Source: Bifidobacterium breve (GTDB lineage: Bacteria; Actinomycetota; Actinomycetes; S36-B12; UBA5976). From it: 26,811 nucleotides of DNA. Location of the stretch: contig CAMATO010000004.1 in assembly GCA_945861165.1 (NCBI GenBank), positions 1 through 26,811 of the forward strand, in the 5' to 3' direction. Below the pieces are notes generated by a model. The model was not told where the DNA came from. It did no database searches and saw nothing but the letters and a program-made list of their open reading frames with translations. This document shows, one piece after another, positions 13,939 through 22,115 of the stretch. Within the stretch, counting starts at the first letter, position 1. The number at the start of each line of letters is the position of its first letter. A program made the translations under genes and the position numbers.

Positions 13939-15567
13939 TTAGGTCCACACAGGCTCTGTTACTTCTTTTACGTTACCTTCTTTATCCAGCAAGAAGAAAC
14001 GGTCAAAATTCTGCACAAACCACCTATCGTGAGTTACAGTCAACACTGTTCCGTCGAAAACATCAAGGGCTGCTTCCAGTGCTTCACTACTTGTTATGTC
14101 TAAGTTATCTGTTGGTTCATCTAAAAGTAACAAAGTCGCACCGGATAGCTCCAACAAACAGATTTGAAATCTGGCTTGCTGTCCTCCAGAAAGAGTTAAG
14201 AATAATTGATCTGATTGAGCACCTAAACCGTATCGGGATAATGTGCCAACAGCAGCAGCAATCTGTAACGATTTTTCTTCCCACAAAATTTCAGTTAAGG
14301 TTTTCCTACTCCACTCAGGATGATCATGGGTTTGAGCAAACCAACCTGGATCCACTCTGGAACCTAATTTCCAATCACCAGTGTGTCTCACAGTTTCATC
14401 TCCCCCAAGAAGTCTTAAGAAGTGAGATTTACCAGTTCCATTTCCACCCAAAAATGCCACGCGCTCGCCATAAAACAATTCCATATCAAATGGCTTAGTT
14501 AAATCAGTTAATTGCAAATCTTTACAAACAATTGCTCGCACAGCAGTTCTGCCACCTTTGAGTTTCATTTTTAGTCGTTGTGGTGGAGGGGGTGCTTGTG
14601 GTGCTCCGGCTTCTTCAAATCTTTTCAATCTAGTTTGCATAGCTCGGTATTTTGGTGCCATCGCGGGAGAAGATTTGGTTTGCATATGTAGTGTCTGCAC
14701 TAAATCTTTTAGTCTTTGATGCTCATCTTCCCAACGCTTTAATAACTCACCTAATCTTTCATGTCTTTCTTGTCTTGCTTCGTAATAAGTACCAAAACCT
14801 TTACCGTGCACCCAAGCAGTTCCACCTTCAATGGTGATAATTCGATCAGCAGCTCTAGTTAAAAGAGTTCGATCATGGCTGATTAGCAGAATTGTTTTAG
14901 ATGACTCTTTCAATTGGTCTTCTAACCAATTTTTTGCTGGTACATCAAGGTAGTTATCTGGTTCATCAAGAAGTAACACTTGATCAGGACCGCGAAGCAA
15001 TGCTTCCAAAATTAGTCTCTTGGCTTGGCCACCGGAAAGAGTTTTTAACTCCCTGAATTTACATTTCTCATAATCCATACCAACTGCTGCTTGACAGCAA
15101 ACATCCCACAAAATTTCGTTGTCATATCCCCCGGCATCGGCATATTCTGCCAAAGCGTGGGCGTATTTCATTTGAATATCTTCACTTTCATCTTCCATCA
15201 TTGCTAGTTCACAAGCTTCAACATGTTTTATGGCAGCTTGAATTCTTTTAGGGGAAACAACTTTTAGCGCATCTGCCACTGTGGCGTTTAATCCAAGGGA
15301 TGCCAAAGCGGTGTCGTGTTCTTCTACTTTTTTTGCAGCACCAGTAAGAAGTTGGGGCATCACACCCAAGCCACCAGATACTGAGGTTGAGCCTTCATCA
15401 GCATTTAAAACACCAGTAATAATTTTGAAAAGAGTTGATTTTCCTGCACCGTTATCGCCAACTAAGGCTGCAGTTATTCCTTCACCAACTCGAAACGAAA
15501 CATCATCAAATAAAAGTCGACCGGTGGGAAGTCGGTATGCAATGCCATTAACTTCGATTGCACCCAT
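13939..15567 (-). CDS. ABC-F family ATPase (ribosome-associated type)
   Basis: This 542-residue soluble protein has two ABC domains and no membrane segment. Domain 1 has Walker A GDNGAGKST (37-45), signature LSGGQ (177-181) and Walker B ending DEPDNYLD (201-208). A charged linker (about 255-345) contains coiled-coil-like sequence ending in a proline-rich stretch. Domain 2 has GGNGTGKSH (374-382), LSGGQQARFQ and LLLLDEPTDNLD. ABC-F proteins act on the ribosome in translation control or antibiotic protection; which subfamily this is cannot be told here. AGGA precedes the ATG at 15567. An nrdJ terminator lies just upstream, so it has its own promoter. Confidence 0.9.
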   Translation of the reverse strand: MGAIEVNGIAYRLPTGRLLFDDVSFRVGEGITAALVGDNGAGKSTLFKIITGVLNADEGSTSVSGGLGVMPQLLTGAAKKVEEHDTALASLGLNATVADALKVVSPKRIQAAIKHVEACELAMMEDESEDIQMKYAHALAEYADAGGYDNEILWDVCCQAAVGMDYEKCKFRELKTLSGGQAKRLILEALLRGPDQVLLLDEPDNYLDVPAKNWLEDQLKESSKTILLISHDRTLLTRAADRIITIEGGTAWVHGKGFGTYYEARQERHERLGELLKRWEDEHQRLKDLVQTLHMQTKSSPAMAPKYRAMQTRLKRFEEAGAPQAPPPPQRLKMKLKGGRTAVRAIVCKDLQLTDLTKPFDMELFYGERVAFLGGNGTGKSHFLRLLGGDETVRHTGDWKLGSRVDPGWFAQTHDHPEWSRKTLTEILWEEKSLQIAAAVGTLSRYGLGAQSDQLFLTLSGGQQARFQICLLELSGATLLLLDEPTDNLDITSSEALEAALDVFDGTVLTVTHDRWFVQNFDRFFLLDKEGNVKEVTEPVWT

Positions 15568-15591
15568 AGGTTCCTAACTTAGTCGACACAT

Positions 15592-15623
15592 AAAAAGGCT
15601 GGGCGGTTAAGCCCAGCCTTTTT
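15592..15623 (-). terminator. Rho-independent terminator of nrdR-nrdJ
   Basis: Inverted arms GGCTGGGC (15597-15604) and GCCCAGCC (15611-15618) pair across a six-base loop, flanked by AAAAA and TTTTT. It lies 20 bases after the nrdJ stop on the minus strand and separates nrdJ from the ABC-F gene. Confidence 0.92.
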
Positions 15624-15642
15624 AATTCTTAACTTTTTTGTT

Positions 15643-18438
15643 TTATGAACAACCGCTGGTATTACCGCATCCTTCACAGACGAAGCATGATCCAGCCATT
15701 CTCATCTTCACACCACAAGTCATACAAAGTGGTGCATCAGATTTTAAGCCAGTTAAAGATTCCAAAACTTCCATGGAACTTCTAGCTGGTGCAGCATTTG
15801 TTTTTTCTACAACAGGAAGTGTTGTAGTTGGCACAAATTCTGTGGAGCTGGCTTGAATTTCTGCTGGGGAGCCGTAAGTTTCATTGACTGCATTTTTTCT
15901 TTCTTCAGCAGTAAAGATACCCAATGCGCCTCTGTGATCTTCTGGCAAATAATCCAGAGCTAATCTTCTAAAGATGTAATCCATTACAGATTGAGCGATA
16001 CGAATATCTTCGTCATCGGTCATTCCTGATGGTTCAAATCTCATGTTGGTGAATTTTTGCACGTATTGCTCAAGTGGCACACCGTATTGCAAACCAATTG
16101 ACACTGCAATTGAGAATGCATCCATGATGCCAGCAAGAGTTGATCCTTGCTTGCTCATCTTTAAGAACACTTCACCTAAACGACCATCGGCATAGGCAGA
16201 TGTTGTCATGTAACCTTCAGCACCCGCTACTGAGAATGAGGTTGTCAATCCCGCGCGTGATTTTGGTAAACGTTGACGAATTGGCAGAGCACTAATTCCT
16301 TGAGGTGTAGAAGATGATTCTTCTTTACTACTTGCATCACTTAAAGGTTGTCCAACTTTGCAATTATCGCGATAGATTGCCAAAGCTTTCAAACCATATT
16401 TCCAACCTTGGTAGTAAACATCTTCAACTTCTTCTACTGTGGCAGTTGATGGCATGTTTACGGTCTTGGAAATTGCACCAGATAAGAATGGTTGTGCTGC
16501 TGCCATCATCTTCACATGTCCCATTGGGCTAATGAAACGAATTCCCATTGCACAATCAAAGACTGAGTAATGCTCTGGTTTTAGACCAGGAGCATCAATG
16601 ATGTTTCCGTGTTCACCGATGTATTCAACAATTGCTTCCACGGTTTCTTCGGTGTAACCAAGACGACGAAGTGCTCTTGGAATTGTTTGGTTCACAATTT
16701 GCATTGAACCGCCACCAACCATTTTCTTGAATTTAACCAATGCAAGATCTGGTTCAATTCCAGTGGTGTCACAATCCATCATCAAACCAATGGTTCCAGT
16801 TGGAGCTAACACACTTGCTTGTGCGTTTCTATAACCATGAACATCACCTAGTTTGATTGCTTCTTGCCAAACTTGTGTTGCTAATTGATGAACTGAACGA
16901 TCTAATTCGCTATCAATTTTTACTGCATCATTTGCTGCAGCATGTTTACGAATTACACGTTTGTGTGCATCAGCGTTACGTGCATAACCAACGTATGGTC
17001 CAACTATGGCTGATAATTCAGCACTTCTCTTGTAAGAAGTACCAGTCATCAATGAGGTAATGGAACCAGCTAAAGCTCTTCCTGCATCTGAGTCATAAGC
17101 AAGACCAAGTGCCATTAATAATGCACCTAAGTTTGCATAACCAATTCCTAGTTGACGGAAATCTCTAGTGGTTTGACCAATTGCTGGAGTTGGGAAATCT
17201 GCAAATGAGATTGAGATTTCCATAGCGGTGATAACAAATTCAACTGTTTTCTTGAACTTGTCAGCATCGAAAGTGTCATCTTCTTTGAGAAACTTCAAAA
17301 GATTTAGTGAAGCAAGGTTGCAACTTGAGTTATCAAGATGCATGTATTCAGAGCATGGATTAGATGCATTGATACGACCAGTTTCTGGACTGGTGTGCCA
17401 GTCATTGATTGTGGTGTCGTATTGAATACCAGGATCAGCACAACCCCATGCAGCTTCAGAAAGTTTTCTGAATAATGATTTTGCGTTAACAGTTTTCACT
17501 GTGTGACCATCTGCACGTGCTGTCAAATTAAAGTCTTGATTGTTTTCATAAGCTTTCATGAAATCATCAGAAACTCTGACTGAGTTATTTGCGTTTTGGT
17601 ATTGCACGGAAATGATGTCTTTGCCACCAAGATCCATATCAAAACCAGCGTCACGTAGAGCTCTAATTTTGTCTTCTTCGCGAGCTTTGGTGTCGATAAA
17701 TTCTTCAACATCTGGATGATCAATATCCAGCACTACCATTTTGGCAGCACGTCTAGTTGCGCCACCTGATTTGATTGTTCCTGCAGATGCATCAGCACCA
17801 CGCATAAACGAAACAGGACCAGATGCGGTTCCACCTGAAGAAAGTAATTCAAGTGATCCTCTGATTCTGGAAAGATTAACTCCAGCTCCTGATCCACCTT
17901 TGAAAATTACGCCTTCTTCTTTGTACCAGTTAAGAATTGAGTCAATGGAATCTTCCACAGACAAGATGAAGCATGCGCTTACTTGTTGTGGTGAAGTTGT
18001 GCCAACGTTGAACCAAACAGGTGAATTGAAAGAAAATACCTGATGTAGCAACATGTAAGTTAATTCTTCTTCAAATACTTTTGCATCATTATCTGATCCG
18101 AAGTATCCGCCAACTTTTCCAGCTTTGGTGTAAGTAAGAACTACTCGATCAATTAATTGTTTTAATGACCATTCACGATTGTCAGCACCCACTGCGCCAC
18201 GGAAGTATTTAGTAGTAACAATGGTGGATGCGTTAACAGACCAAAAGTCAGGAAATTCTGTGGCCTTTTGTTCAAAAACAACTTCACCGGTCTTCCAATT
18301 ATTTTGCACCACATCGCGACGTTCCCATTTAACATCGTCATAAGGATGAACTCCTTCTTTGGTGAATACACGTTGCATTGCTAAACCACGTGCTTGTTTG
18401 CGGCCTAACTTAAATCCGCTGCTTATGATGTCTGTCAT
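15643..18438 (-). CDS. nrdJ: Class II (adenosylcobalamin-dependent) ribonucleotide reductase
   Basis: This 931-residue enzyme reduces ribonucleotides to deoxyribonucleotides using adenosylcobalamin, without oxygen or a small subunit. Visible landmarks: SACFIL with Cys156, the active-site loop NASNPCSEY (Asn360, Cys362, Glu364), and NSSCNLASLNL with Cys373. The C-terminal tail has a cysteine cluster, CMTC (905-908), CFVC (918-921), Cys924 and Cys930, as in NrdJ proteins with a C-terminal zinc-ribbon-like tail, which probably passes electrons from thioredoxin. AGGGA precedes the ATG. It follows nrdR by 45 bases in one operon. No class I reductase genes are visible here, so cobalamin supply (cobT at the left edge) may be essential for replication. 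Confidence 0.97.
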   Translation of the reverse strand: MTDIISSGFKLGRKQARGLAMQRVFTKEGVHPYDDVKWERRDVVQNNWKTGEVVFEQKATEFPDFWSVNASTIVTTKYFRGAVGADNREWSLKQLIDRVVLTYTKAGKVGGYFGSDNDAKVFEEELTYMLLHQVFSFNSPVWFNVGTTSPQQVSACFILSVEDSIDSILNWYKEEGVIFKGGSGAGVNLSRIRGSLELLSSGGTASGPVSFMRGADASAGTIKSGGATRRAAKMVVLDIDHPDVEEFIDTKAREEDKIRALRDAGFDMDLGGKDIISVQYQNANNSVRVSDDFMKAYENNQDFNLTARADGHTVKTVNAKSLFRKLSEAAWGCADPGIQYDTTINDWHTSPETGRINASNPCSEYMHLDNSSCNLASLNLLKFLKEDDTFDADKFKKTVEFVITAMEISISFADFPTPAIGQTTRDFRQLGIGYANLGALLMALGLAYDSDAGRALAGSITSLMTGTSYKRSAELSAIVGPYVGYARNADAHKRVIRKHAAANDAVKIDSELDRSVHQLATQVWQEAIKLGDVHGYRNAQASVLAPTGTIGLMMDCDTTGIEPDLALVKFKKMVGGGSMQIVNQTIPRALRRLGYTEETVEAIVEYIGEHGNIIDAPGLKPEHYSVFDCAMGIRFISPMGHVKMMAAAQPFLSGAISKTVNMPSTATVEEVEDVYYQGWKYGLKALAIYRDNCKVGQPLSDASSKEESSSTPQGISALPIRQRLPKSRAGLTTSFSVAGAEGYMTTSAYADGRLGEVFLKMSKQGSTLAGIMDAFSIAVSIGLQYGVPLEQYVQKFTNMRFEPSGMTDDEDIRIAQSVMDYIFRRLALDYLPEDHRGALGIFTAEERKNAVNETYGSPAEIQASSTEFVPTTTLPVVEKTNAAPARSSMEVLESLTGLKSDAPLCMTCGVKMRMAGSCFVCEGCGNTSGCS

Positions 18439-18483
18439 TTTCTTTTCCCTTTTTCTATTAGTTGTGAAGTTTTCTAACTGCTC

Positions 18484-18999
18484 TTATTTCTCCGAGCCGT
18501 CCTCGACACTTTTGTCACTGTTTGTGGCAATAGCGACGGCGACGTCCCCGAGTTCACGAGCTGTGCGAAGTAGTGAAATCTCTGCTTCAAAATCTTCTAA
18601 AGATTCGTAAGAGCGATACACACTTGCGAAACGCAAATAAGCAACTTCATCTAATTCACGAAGTGGAGCAAGTGTTGCTAACCCAACTTCATGTGAATCA
18701 ACTGCCGCTGCACCAGATGCGCGTACTGCTTCTTCTACTTTTTGTGCAAGTAATGCCAAGTCATCATCTGTGACGGGTCTGCCTTGGCAAGCTTTTCTTA
18801 AACCATTAACAACTTTTGCTTTTGAAAACGGTTCAATCACACCACTTCTTTTCACCACACTTAATGTTGCAACTTCGATGGTGGTAAATCTGCGATCACA
18901 TTCAGGACATTGACGACGGCGCCTAATTGCTGAACCATCATCTGTTGCTCTGGAATCCACAACTCTTGAATCGGAGTGACGGCAAAAAGGACAAAACAA
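18484..18999 (-). CDS. nrdR: Transcriptional repressor NrdR
   Basis: This 171-residue regulator has an N-terminal zinc ribbon with cysteines 3, 6, 31 and 34 (FCPFC, CPEC) and an ATP-cone domain. It senses ATP/dATP and represses ribonucleotide reductase genes through NrdR boxes. The start codon is TTG at 18999, supported by GGAG seven bases upstream and by the normal position of the first zinc-binding cysteine. nrdJ follows 45 bases downstream. A good NrdR box and three DnaA boxes lie upstream. The C-terminal tail after residue about 150 is longer than the minimal family core. Confidence 0.96.
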   Translation of the reverse strand: MFCPFCRHSDSRVVDSRATDDGSAIRRRRQCPECDRRFTTIEVATLSVVKRSGVIEPFSKAKVVNGLRKACQGRPVTDDDLALLAQKVEEAVRASGAAAVDSHEVGLATLAPLRELDEVAYLRFASVYRSYESLEDFEAEISLLRTARELGDVAVAIATNSDKSVEDGSEK

Positions 19000-19022
19000 T
19001 GCCTAACTCCAATCAAATAGGG

Positions 19023-19031
19023 TGTGGATAA
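19023..19031 (-). promoter_or_regulatory. DnaA box 1 (TTATCCACA)
   Basis: A perfect match on the minus strand to the TTATCCACA DnaA-binding consensus. It is the copy nearest to nrdR, 24 bases before the TTG, and has the same orientation as the other two. Confidence 0.65.
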
Positions 19032-19046
19032 CCGTGACTTTCGCCC

Positions 19047-19055
19047 TGTGGATAA
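19047..19055 (-). promoter_or_regulatory. DnaA box 2 (TTATCCACA)
   Basis: A second perfect copy in the same orientation, 24 bases (start to start) from box 1. Confidence 0.65.
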
Positions 19056-19090
19056 CTGGCTGGTAGCCTTCGTCTCTTGGGCCCATCTGC

Positions 19091-19099
19091 TGTGGATAA
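19091..19099 (-). promoter_or_regulatory. DnaA box 3 (TTATCCACA)
   Basis: A third perfect copy in the same orientation, 44 bases from box 2. Three exact nonamers within 77 bases is far above chance and supports DnaA binding. Confidence 0.65.
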
Positions 19100-19141
19100 C
19101 TTGGGTTTAACCCCAACTAATGGACGTTTCCGCCATTTCCA

Positions 19142-19157
19142 CCACAAGATGTAGTGC
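19142..19157. promoter_or_regulatory. NrdR box
   Basis: The 16-mer CCACAAGATGTAGTGC matches the known NrdR-box pattern acaCwAtATaTwGtgt at all eight core positions and about 12 of 16 overall. A much weaker candidate partner, CCCCAACTAATGGACG, lies at 19111-19126, about three helical turns away, where a second box is usually found. Autoregulation of nrdR-nrdJ by NrdR is the likely role. Confidence 0.7.
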
Positions 19158-19158
19158 T

Positions 19159-19187
19159 ACATTACTGCGTTTATCTGACATTTGCAA
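19159..19187 (-). promoter_or_regulatory. Candidate promoter for nrdR-nrdJ
   Basis: On the minus strand TTGCAA (19187-19182) and TAATGT (19164-19159) are 17 bases apart. The NrdR box starts two bases after the -10, so a bound repressor would cover the start site. The resulting leader of about 150 bases would contain all three DnaA boxes. The hexamers are only moderate matches. Confidence 0.4.
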
Positions 19188-19235
19188 TCACCGGCCGCTG
19201 AGTTTTAAGTTAAATATGTTTCAGGAGTTACAGGA

Positions 19236-19274
19236 GTGACGTTTACGCAGGTCGAAGCCTTAATGAGAACTTAA
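19236..19274 (+). CDS. Possible short leader peptide, 12 codons
   Basis: A GTG at 19236 follows an AGGAG (19223-19227) with eight-base spacing and encodes MTFTQVEALMRT before TAA. It is upstream of the MFS gene on the same strand and is followed by two mutually exclusive small stems (19286-19320). A translated leader or a remnant of a lost gene are both possible; chance is also possible. Confidence 0.2.
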   Translation: MTFTQVEALMRT

Positions 19275-19386
19275 CCAGAAGTTAACCACGGCGTGTCCCG
19301 ACAACCCAGGTGTGTCGTGGATTATTTAGTCCACGCTCAAATTCGGTTAAAACTAAATGTTCCCTTTTTCAAGATAAGGTCAAAAC

Positions 19387-20721
19387 ATGAATGATTCAGG
19401 CTTGCTAACAAAAAAGAGTGTTAGACGCAGCTGGTACTTCTACGACTGGGCGAATTCTGCGTTTTCCACCACTGTTATCAGTCTTTTTATTGGTCCTTAT
19501 TTAACTTCTGTTGCTGAAAGTGGAGCTGATGCTTCAGGAATGATTTCACTTTGGGGATTAGATATGCGCCCAGGATCTCTTTATCCTTACGCAATTTCAT
19601 TCTCAGTTTTTATGCAAGTTTTTCTCTTACCAATTGTGGGTGGAATTGCTGATCGAATAAAAAGTAGAAATGGATTGCTAGCAGTATTTGCTTATATTGG
19701 TTCTATTTCAACAATTTGTTTGTACTTTGTTAAAGATGGTCGATACGCCTTAGGAGCATTCCTTTTAATTGTTGCAAATATTTCTTTTGGGGCAGCTCTT
19801 GTTGTCGCTAACTCATATATTCCTGATTTAGCATCACCTGATCAACGAGACGCAGTTTCATCACGTGGTTGGGCTTCAGGATATGCCGGTGGTGGATTAT
19901 TACTCATTTTAAACATTATTTTGTATGCGGGTTATGAAACCTTTGGGGTAACCCAAGCAGAAGCTGTCAGAATCTCCATGATGTCTGCAGGTATTTGGTG
20001 GGCGCTATTTACCATAATCACAGTTAGAGGTTTAAGGAGTTTAAACAGACCAGTTGGGGCTGTTGGATCAGAGGCCTTAACTGTTGGTTTCAAGGAATTA
20101 AAAAGCACATTGAGAGAGGTCAGGAAATATCCTGAGACTTTAAAGTTTTTAATTGCTTATTTATTTTACAACGATGGAATTCAAACTGTAATTGCAATTT
20201 CTGGAACTTACGCAATTTTAGAGTTAAAGTTAACAGAGATATCTTTAGTAATTGCAATACTCATTGTACAAGTAATGGCCTTAACTGGCGCGCTCTTGTT
20301 GGCTAAATTGTCAAATAGAATAGGTGCTAAAAAAGTAATTTTACTAACACTTGTGATTTGGACTTTGATGGTAATAGTTACTTATGCCTTACCGGCGGGA
20401 CAACAAAACCCCTATCTAGTAATTGCTGCTGGTATTGGCTTTGTTTTGGGTGGCAGCCAAGCCCTTTCCAGATCTCTTTATTCCCAAGTTATTCCCAGAT
20501 CCCGAGAAGCTCAGTATTTTTCTTTTTATGAAATCAGTGAACGTGGTACAAGTTGGTTAGGAACATTAGCTTTTGGAATTGTTTTTGGATTAACTGGTTC
20601 TTACCGACAAAGCGTGTTGTTGATTATTGCTTTCTTTGTCATAGGTGGTTTGTTGTTATTAAGAGTAAACATTAGACAAGCAATTAAAGAGTCTGGAAAT
20701 CCTCAACCTAAAGTAGTTTAA
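19387..20721 (+). CDS. MFS transporter, UMF1/Atg22-like family
   Basis: This 444-residue protein has about twelve membrane segments. The N-terminal WYFYDWANSAFSTTVISLFI followed by FIGPYLTSVAE is the hallmark of the UMF1 family, related to yeast vacuolar amino-acid effluxer Atg22. Also visible are LPIVGGIADR in the loop after helix 2 and GGSQALSRSLYSQVIPR in the second half. Family members are thought to export amino acids or other small solutes; the substrate here is unknown. AAGG lies seven bases before the ATG. The gene ends four bases from the convergent malic enzyme gene, so there is no room for a dedicated terminator. Confidence 0.85.
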   Translation: MNDSGLLTKKSVRRSWYFYDWANSAFSTTVISLFIGPYLTSVAESGADASGMISLWGLDMRPGSLYPYAISFSVFMQVFLLPIVGGIADRIKSRNGLLAVFAYIGSISTICLYFVKDGRYALGAFLLIVANISFGAALVVANSYIPDLASPDQRDAVSSRGWASGYAGGGLLLILNIILYAGYETFGVTQAEAVRISMMSAGIWWALFTIITVRGLRSLNRPVGAVGSEALTVGFKELKSTLREVRKYPETLKFLIAYLFYNDGIQTVIAISGTYAILELKLTEISLVIAILIVQVMALTGALLLAKLSNRIGAKKVILLTLVIWTLMVIVTYALPAGQQNPYLVIAAGIGFVLGGSQALSRSLYSQVIPRSREAQYFSFYEISERGTSWLGTLAFGIVFGLTGSYRQSVLLIIAFFVIGGLLLLRVNIRQAIKESGNPQPKVV

Positions 20722-20725
20722 AAAA

Positions 20726-22105
20726 CTATTTACCTAAAGTGGCACGCACAGCTTGAGCAACAGCAGGTGTGACAGCAGGATCAAAAACGCTGGGCACAAT
20801 AAATGAAGCATTCAATTGATCACTACTTACTCTCTCAGCAATTGCTTTAGCAGCTGCTACTAAGACTTCATCAGTAACATTTTTGGCATGCGCATCAAGC
20901 AGTCCTCTAAAAATTCCTGGAAAAGCCAGCACGTTATTAATTTGATTTGGGTAATCACTTCGACCCGTTGCCACCACAGCGGCATATTTTCGAGCTATTG
21001 CTGGATCAATTTCAGGATTTGGATTAGCTAGCGCAAACACGATTGATTTAGAGGCCATCCCTTTGACATCTACTTCACTCAAAATATTTGGAGCACTGAC
21101 TCCAATAAACACGTCAGCTCCAACCAGTGCTTCACCAACTGTGCCCACAAAATTATTCTTATTTGTATTTTCTACTAGCCACTCAGAGTCAGCTGCTTTC
21201 TCGGAACCTTTATGAATTGGTCCTAGATTATTAAAAACAGTAATATTCTTCAATCCACTTCGAACTAATAACCTGGCGATGGCAGTTCCTGCGGCCCCTG
21301 CTCCTGTCATAACAACTTTGATGGAGTCAATCTTTTTATCCACAACTCTTAGGGCGTTAGTTAAAGCAGCTAAAACCACAATGGCTGTGCCATGTTGGTC
21401 ATCATGAAATACTGGAATATCTAGTAATTCCCTTAATCTTGCTTCAATTTCAAAACATCTTGGTGCAGAAATATCTTCTAGATTTATACCGCCATAGACC
21501 GGGGCAATAAGTTGCACAGTTCTAACAATTTCATCAACATCTTGCGAATCAATGCATACAGGCCAAGCATCAATGTCAGCAAATCTCTTAAACAAGGCAG
21601 CCTTACCTTCCATAACAGGAAGTGCTGCTGCTGCCCCAATATTTCCTAAACCTAAAACTGCGGATCCATCAGTAACCACCGCAACGGTGTTTCGTTTAAT
21701 TGTTAATCTTCTTAAGTTTGTTGGATCATCTGCGATTGCTTGAGAAATTCTGGCCACCCCAGGGGTGTAGGCACGAGAAAGATCATCACGAGTTTTTAAG
21801 GGCACTTTAGAATTCACTTCAATTTTTCCACCTAAGTGAATTAAGAAAGTTCTATCAGAAACCTTCTTTACTGTGGCACCCTCAAGTTTAGAAATACTGT
21901 CAGTAATTCTCTTAGCGTGATCTTCGTCTGTTGCGTTACAAGTAACGTCAACCACTATCGAATTATGTGTTGATTCCACAACATCCAAGGCGGTGAGCAC
22001 AGCACCAGCATTTGAAACAGCTGCAGTTAGTCCACCTGTGGAATCTGCTGTGGCTGAAAGTTCAACACGAATCGTGACTGCATATCCGGGTGATGGTGTT
22101 GACAT
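20726..22105 (-). CDS. NAD(P)-dependent malic enzyme with N-terminal ACT domain
   Basis: This 459-residue enzyme decarboxylates malate to pyruvate. An ACT-like domain occupies about residues 7-85 and may bind an amino-acid effector. The catalytic part shows the substrate motif RAYTPGVARIS, then TDGSAVLGLGNIG and MEGKAALFKRFADIDAWPV, the metal-binding region PVFHDDQHGTAIVVLAAL and the Rossmann motif VVMTGAGAAGTAIARLL. Size and lack of a phosphotransacetylase domain mark the short bacterial type. NAD versus NADP cannot be decided safely. It starts ten bases after the SDR gene and is probably co-transcribed with it. Confidence 0.93.
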   Translation of the reverse strand: MSTPSPGYAVTIRVELSATADSTGGLTAAVSNAGAVLTALDVVESTHNSIVVDVTCNATDEDHAKRITDSISKLEGATVKKVSDRTFLIHLGGKIEVNSKVPLKTRDDLSRAYTPGVARISQAIADDPTNLRRLTIKRNTVAVVTDGSAVLGLGNIGAAAALPVMEGKAALFKRFADIDAWPVCIDSQDVDEIVRTVQLIAPVYGGINLEDISAPRCFEIEARLRELLDIPVFHDDQHGTAIVVLAALTNALRVVDKKIDSIKVVMTGAGAAGTAIARLLVRSGLKNITVFNNLGPIHKGSEKAADSEWLVENTNKNNFVGTVGEALVGADVFIGVSAPNILSEVDVKGMASKSIVFALANPNPEIDPAIARKYAAVVATGRSDYPNQINNVLAFPGIFRGLLDAHAKNVTDEVLVAAAKAIAERVSSDQLNASFIVPSVFDPAVTPAVAQAVRATLGK

Positions 22106-22115
22106 GTTTTTAAGT

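Larger units (their letters stand above)
19000..19386. promoter_or_regulatory. Intergenic control region between nrdR and the MFS gene
   Basis: This 387-bp divergent gap is more GC-rich than its surroundings by eye. It contains three DnaA boxes, one NrdR box, a candidate nrdRJ promoter, the palindrome TTGGGTTTAACCCCAA (19101-19116), a possible 12-codon reading frame (19236-19274) and stem-forming sequence CCACG..CGTGG (19286-19320) with an alternative CGACA..TGTCG (19299-19317). AAGG seven bases before the ATG at 19387 serves the MFS gene. No lexA gene or clear LexA box was seen, although lexA is divergent from nrdR in many actinobacteria. Confidence 0.6.

Noticed and set aside
13908..14498. 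A 196-codon plus-strand frame opposite the ABC-F gene.
   Set aside because: It lies antisense to the second ATPase domain with intact motifs, and its product is Leu/Gln-rich without recognisable features.
19000..19386. Replication origin suggested by three DnaA boxes.
   Set aside because: There is no dnaA, dnaN or other origin-associated gene nearby, only three boxes in one orientation, and no AT-rich unwinding element. A regulatory role for nrdR-nrdJ explains the placement better.
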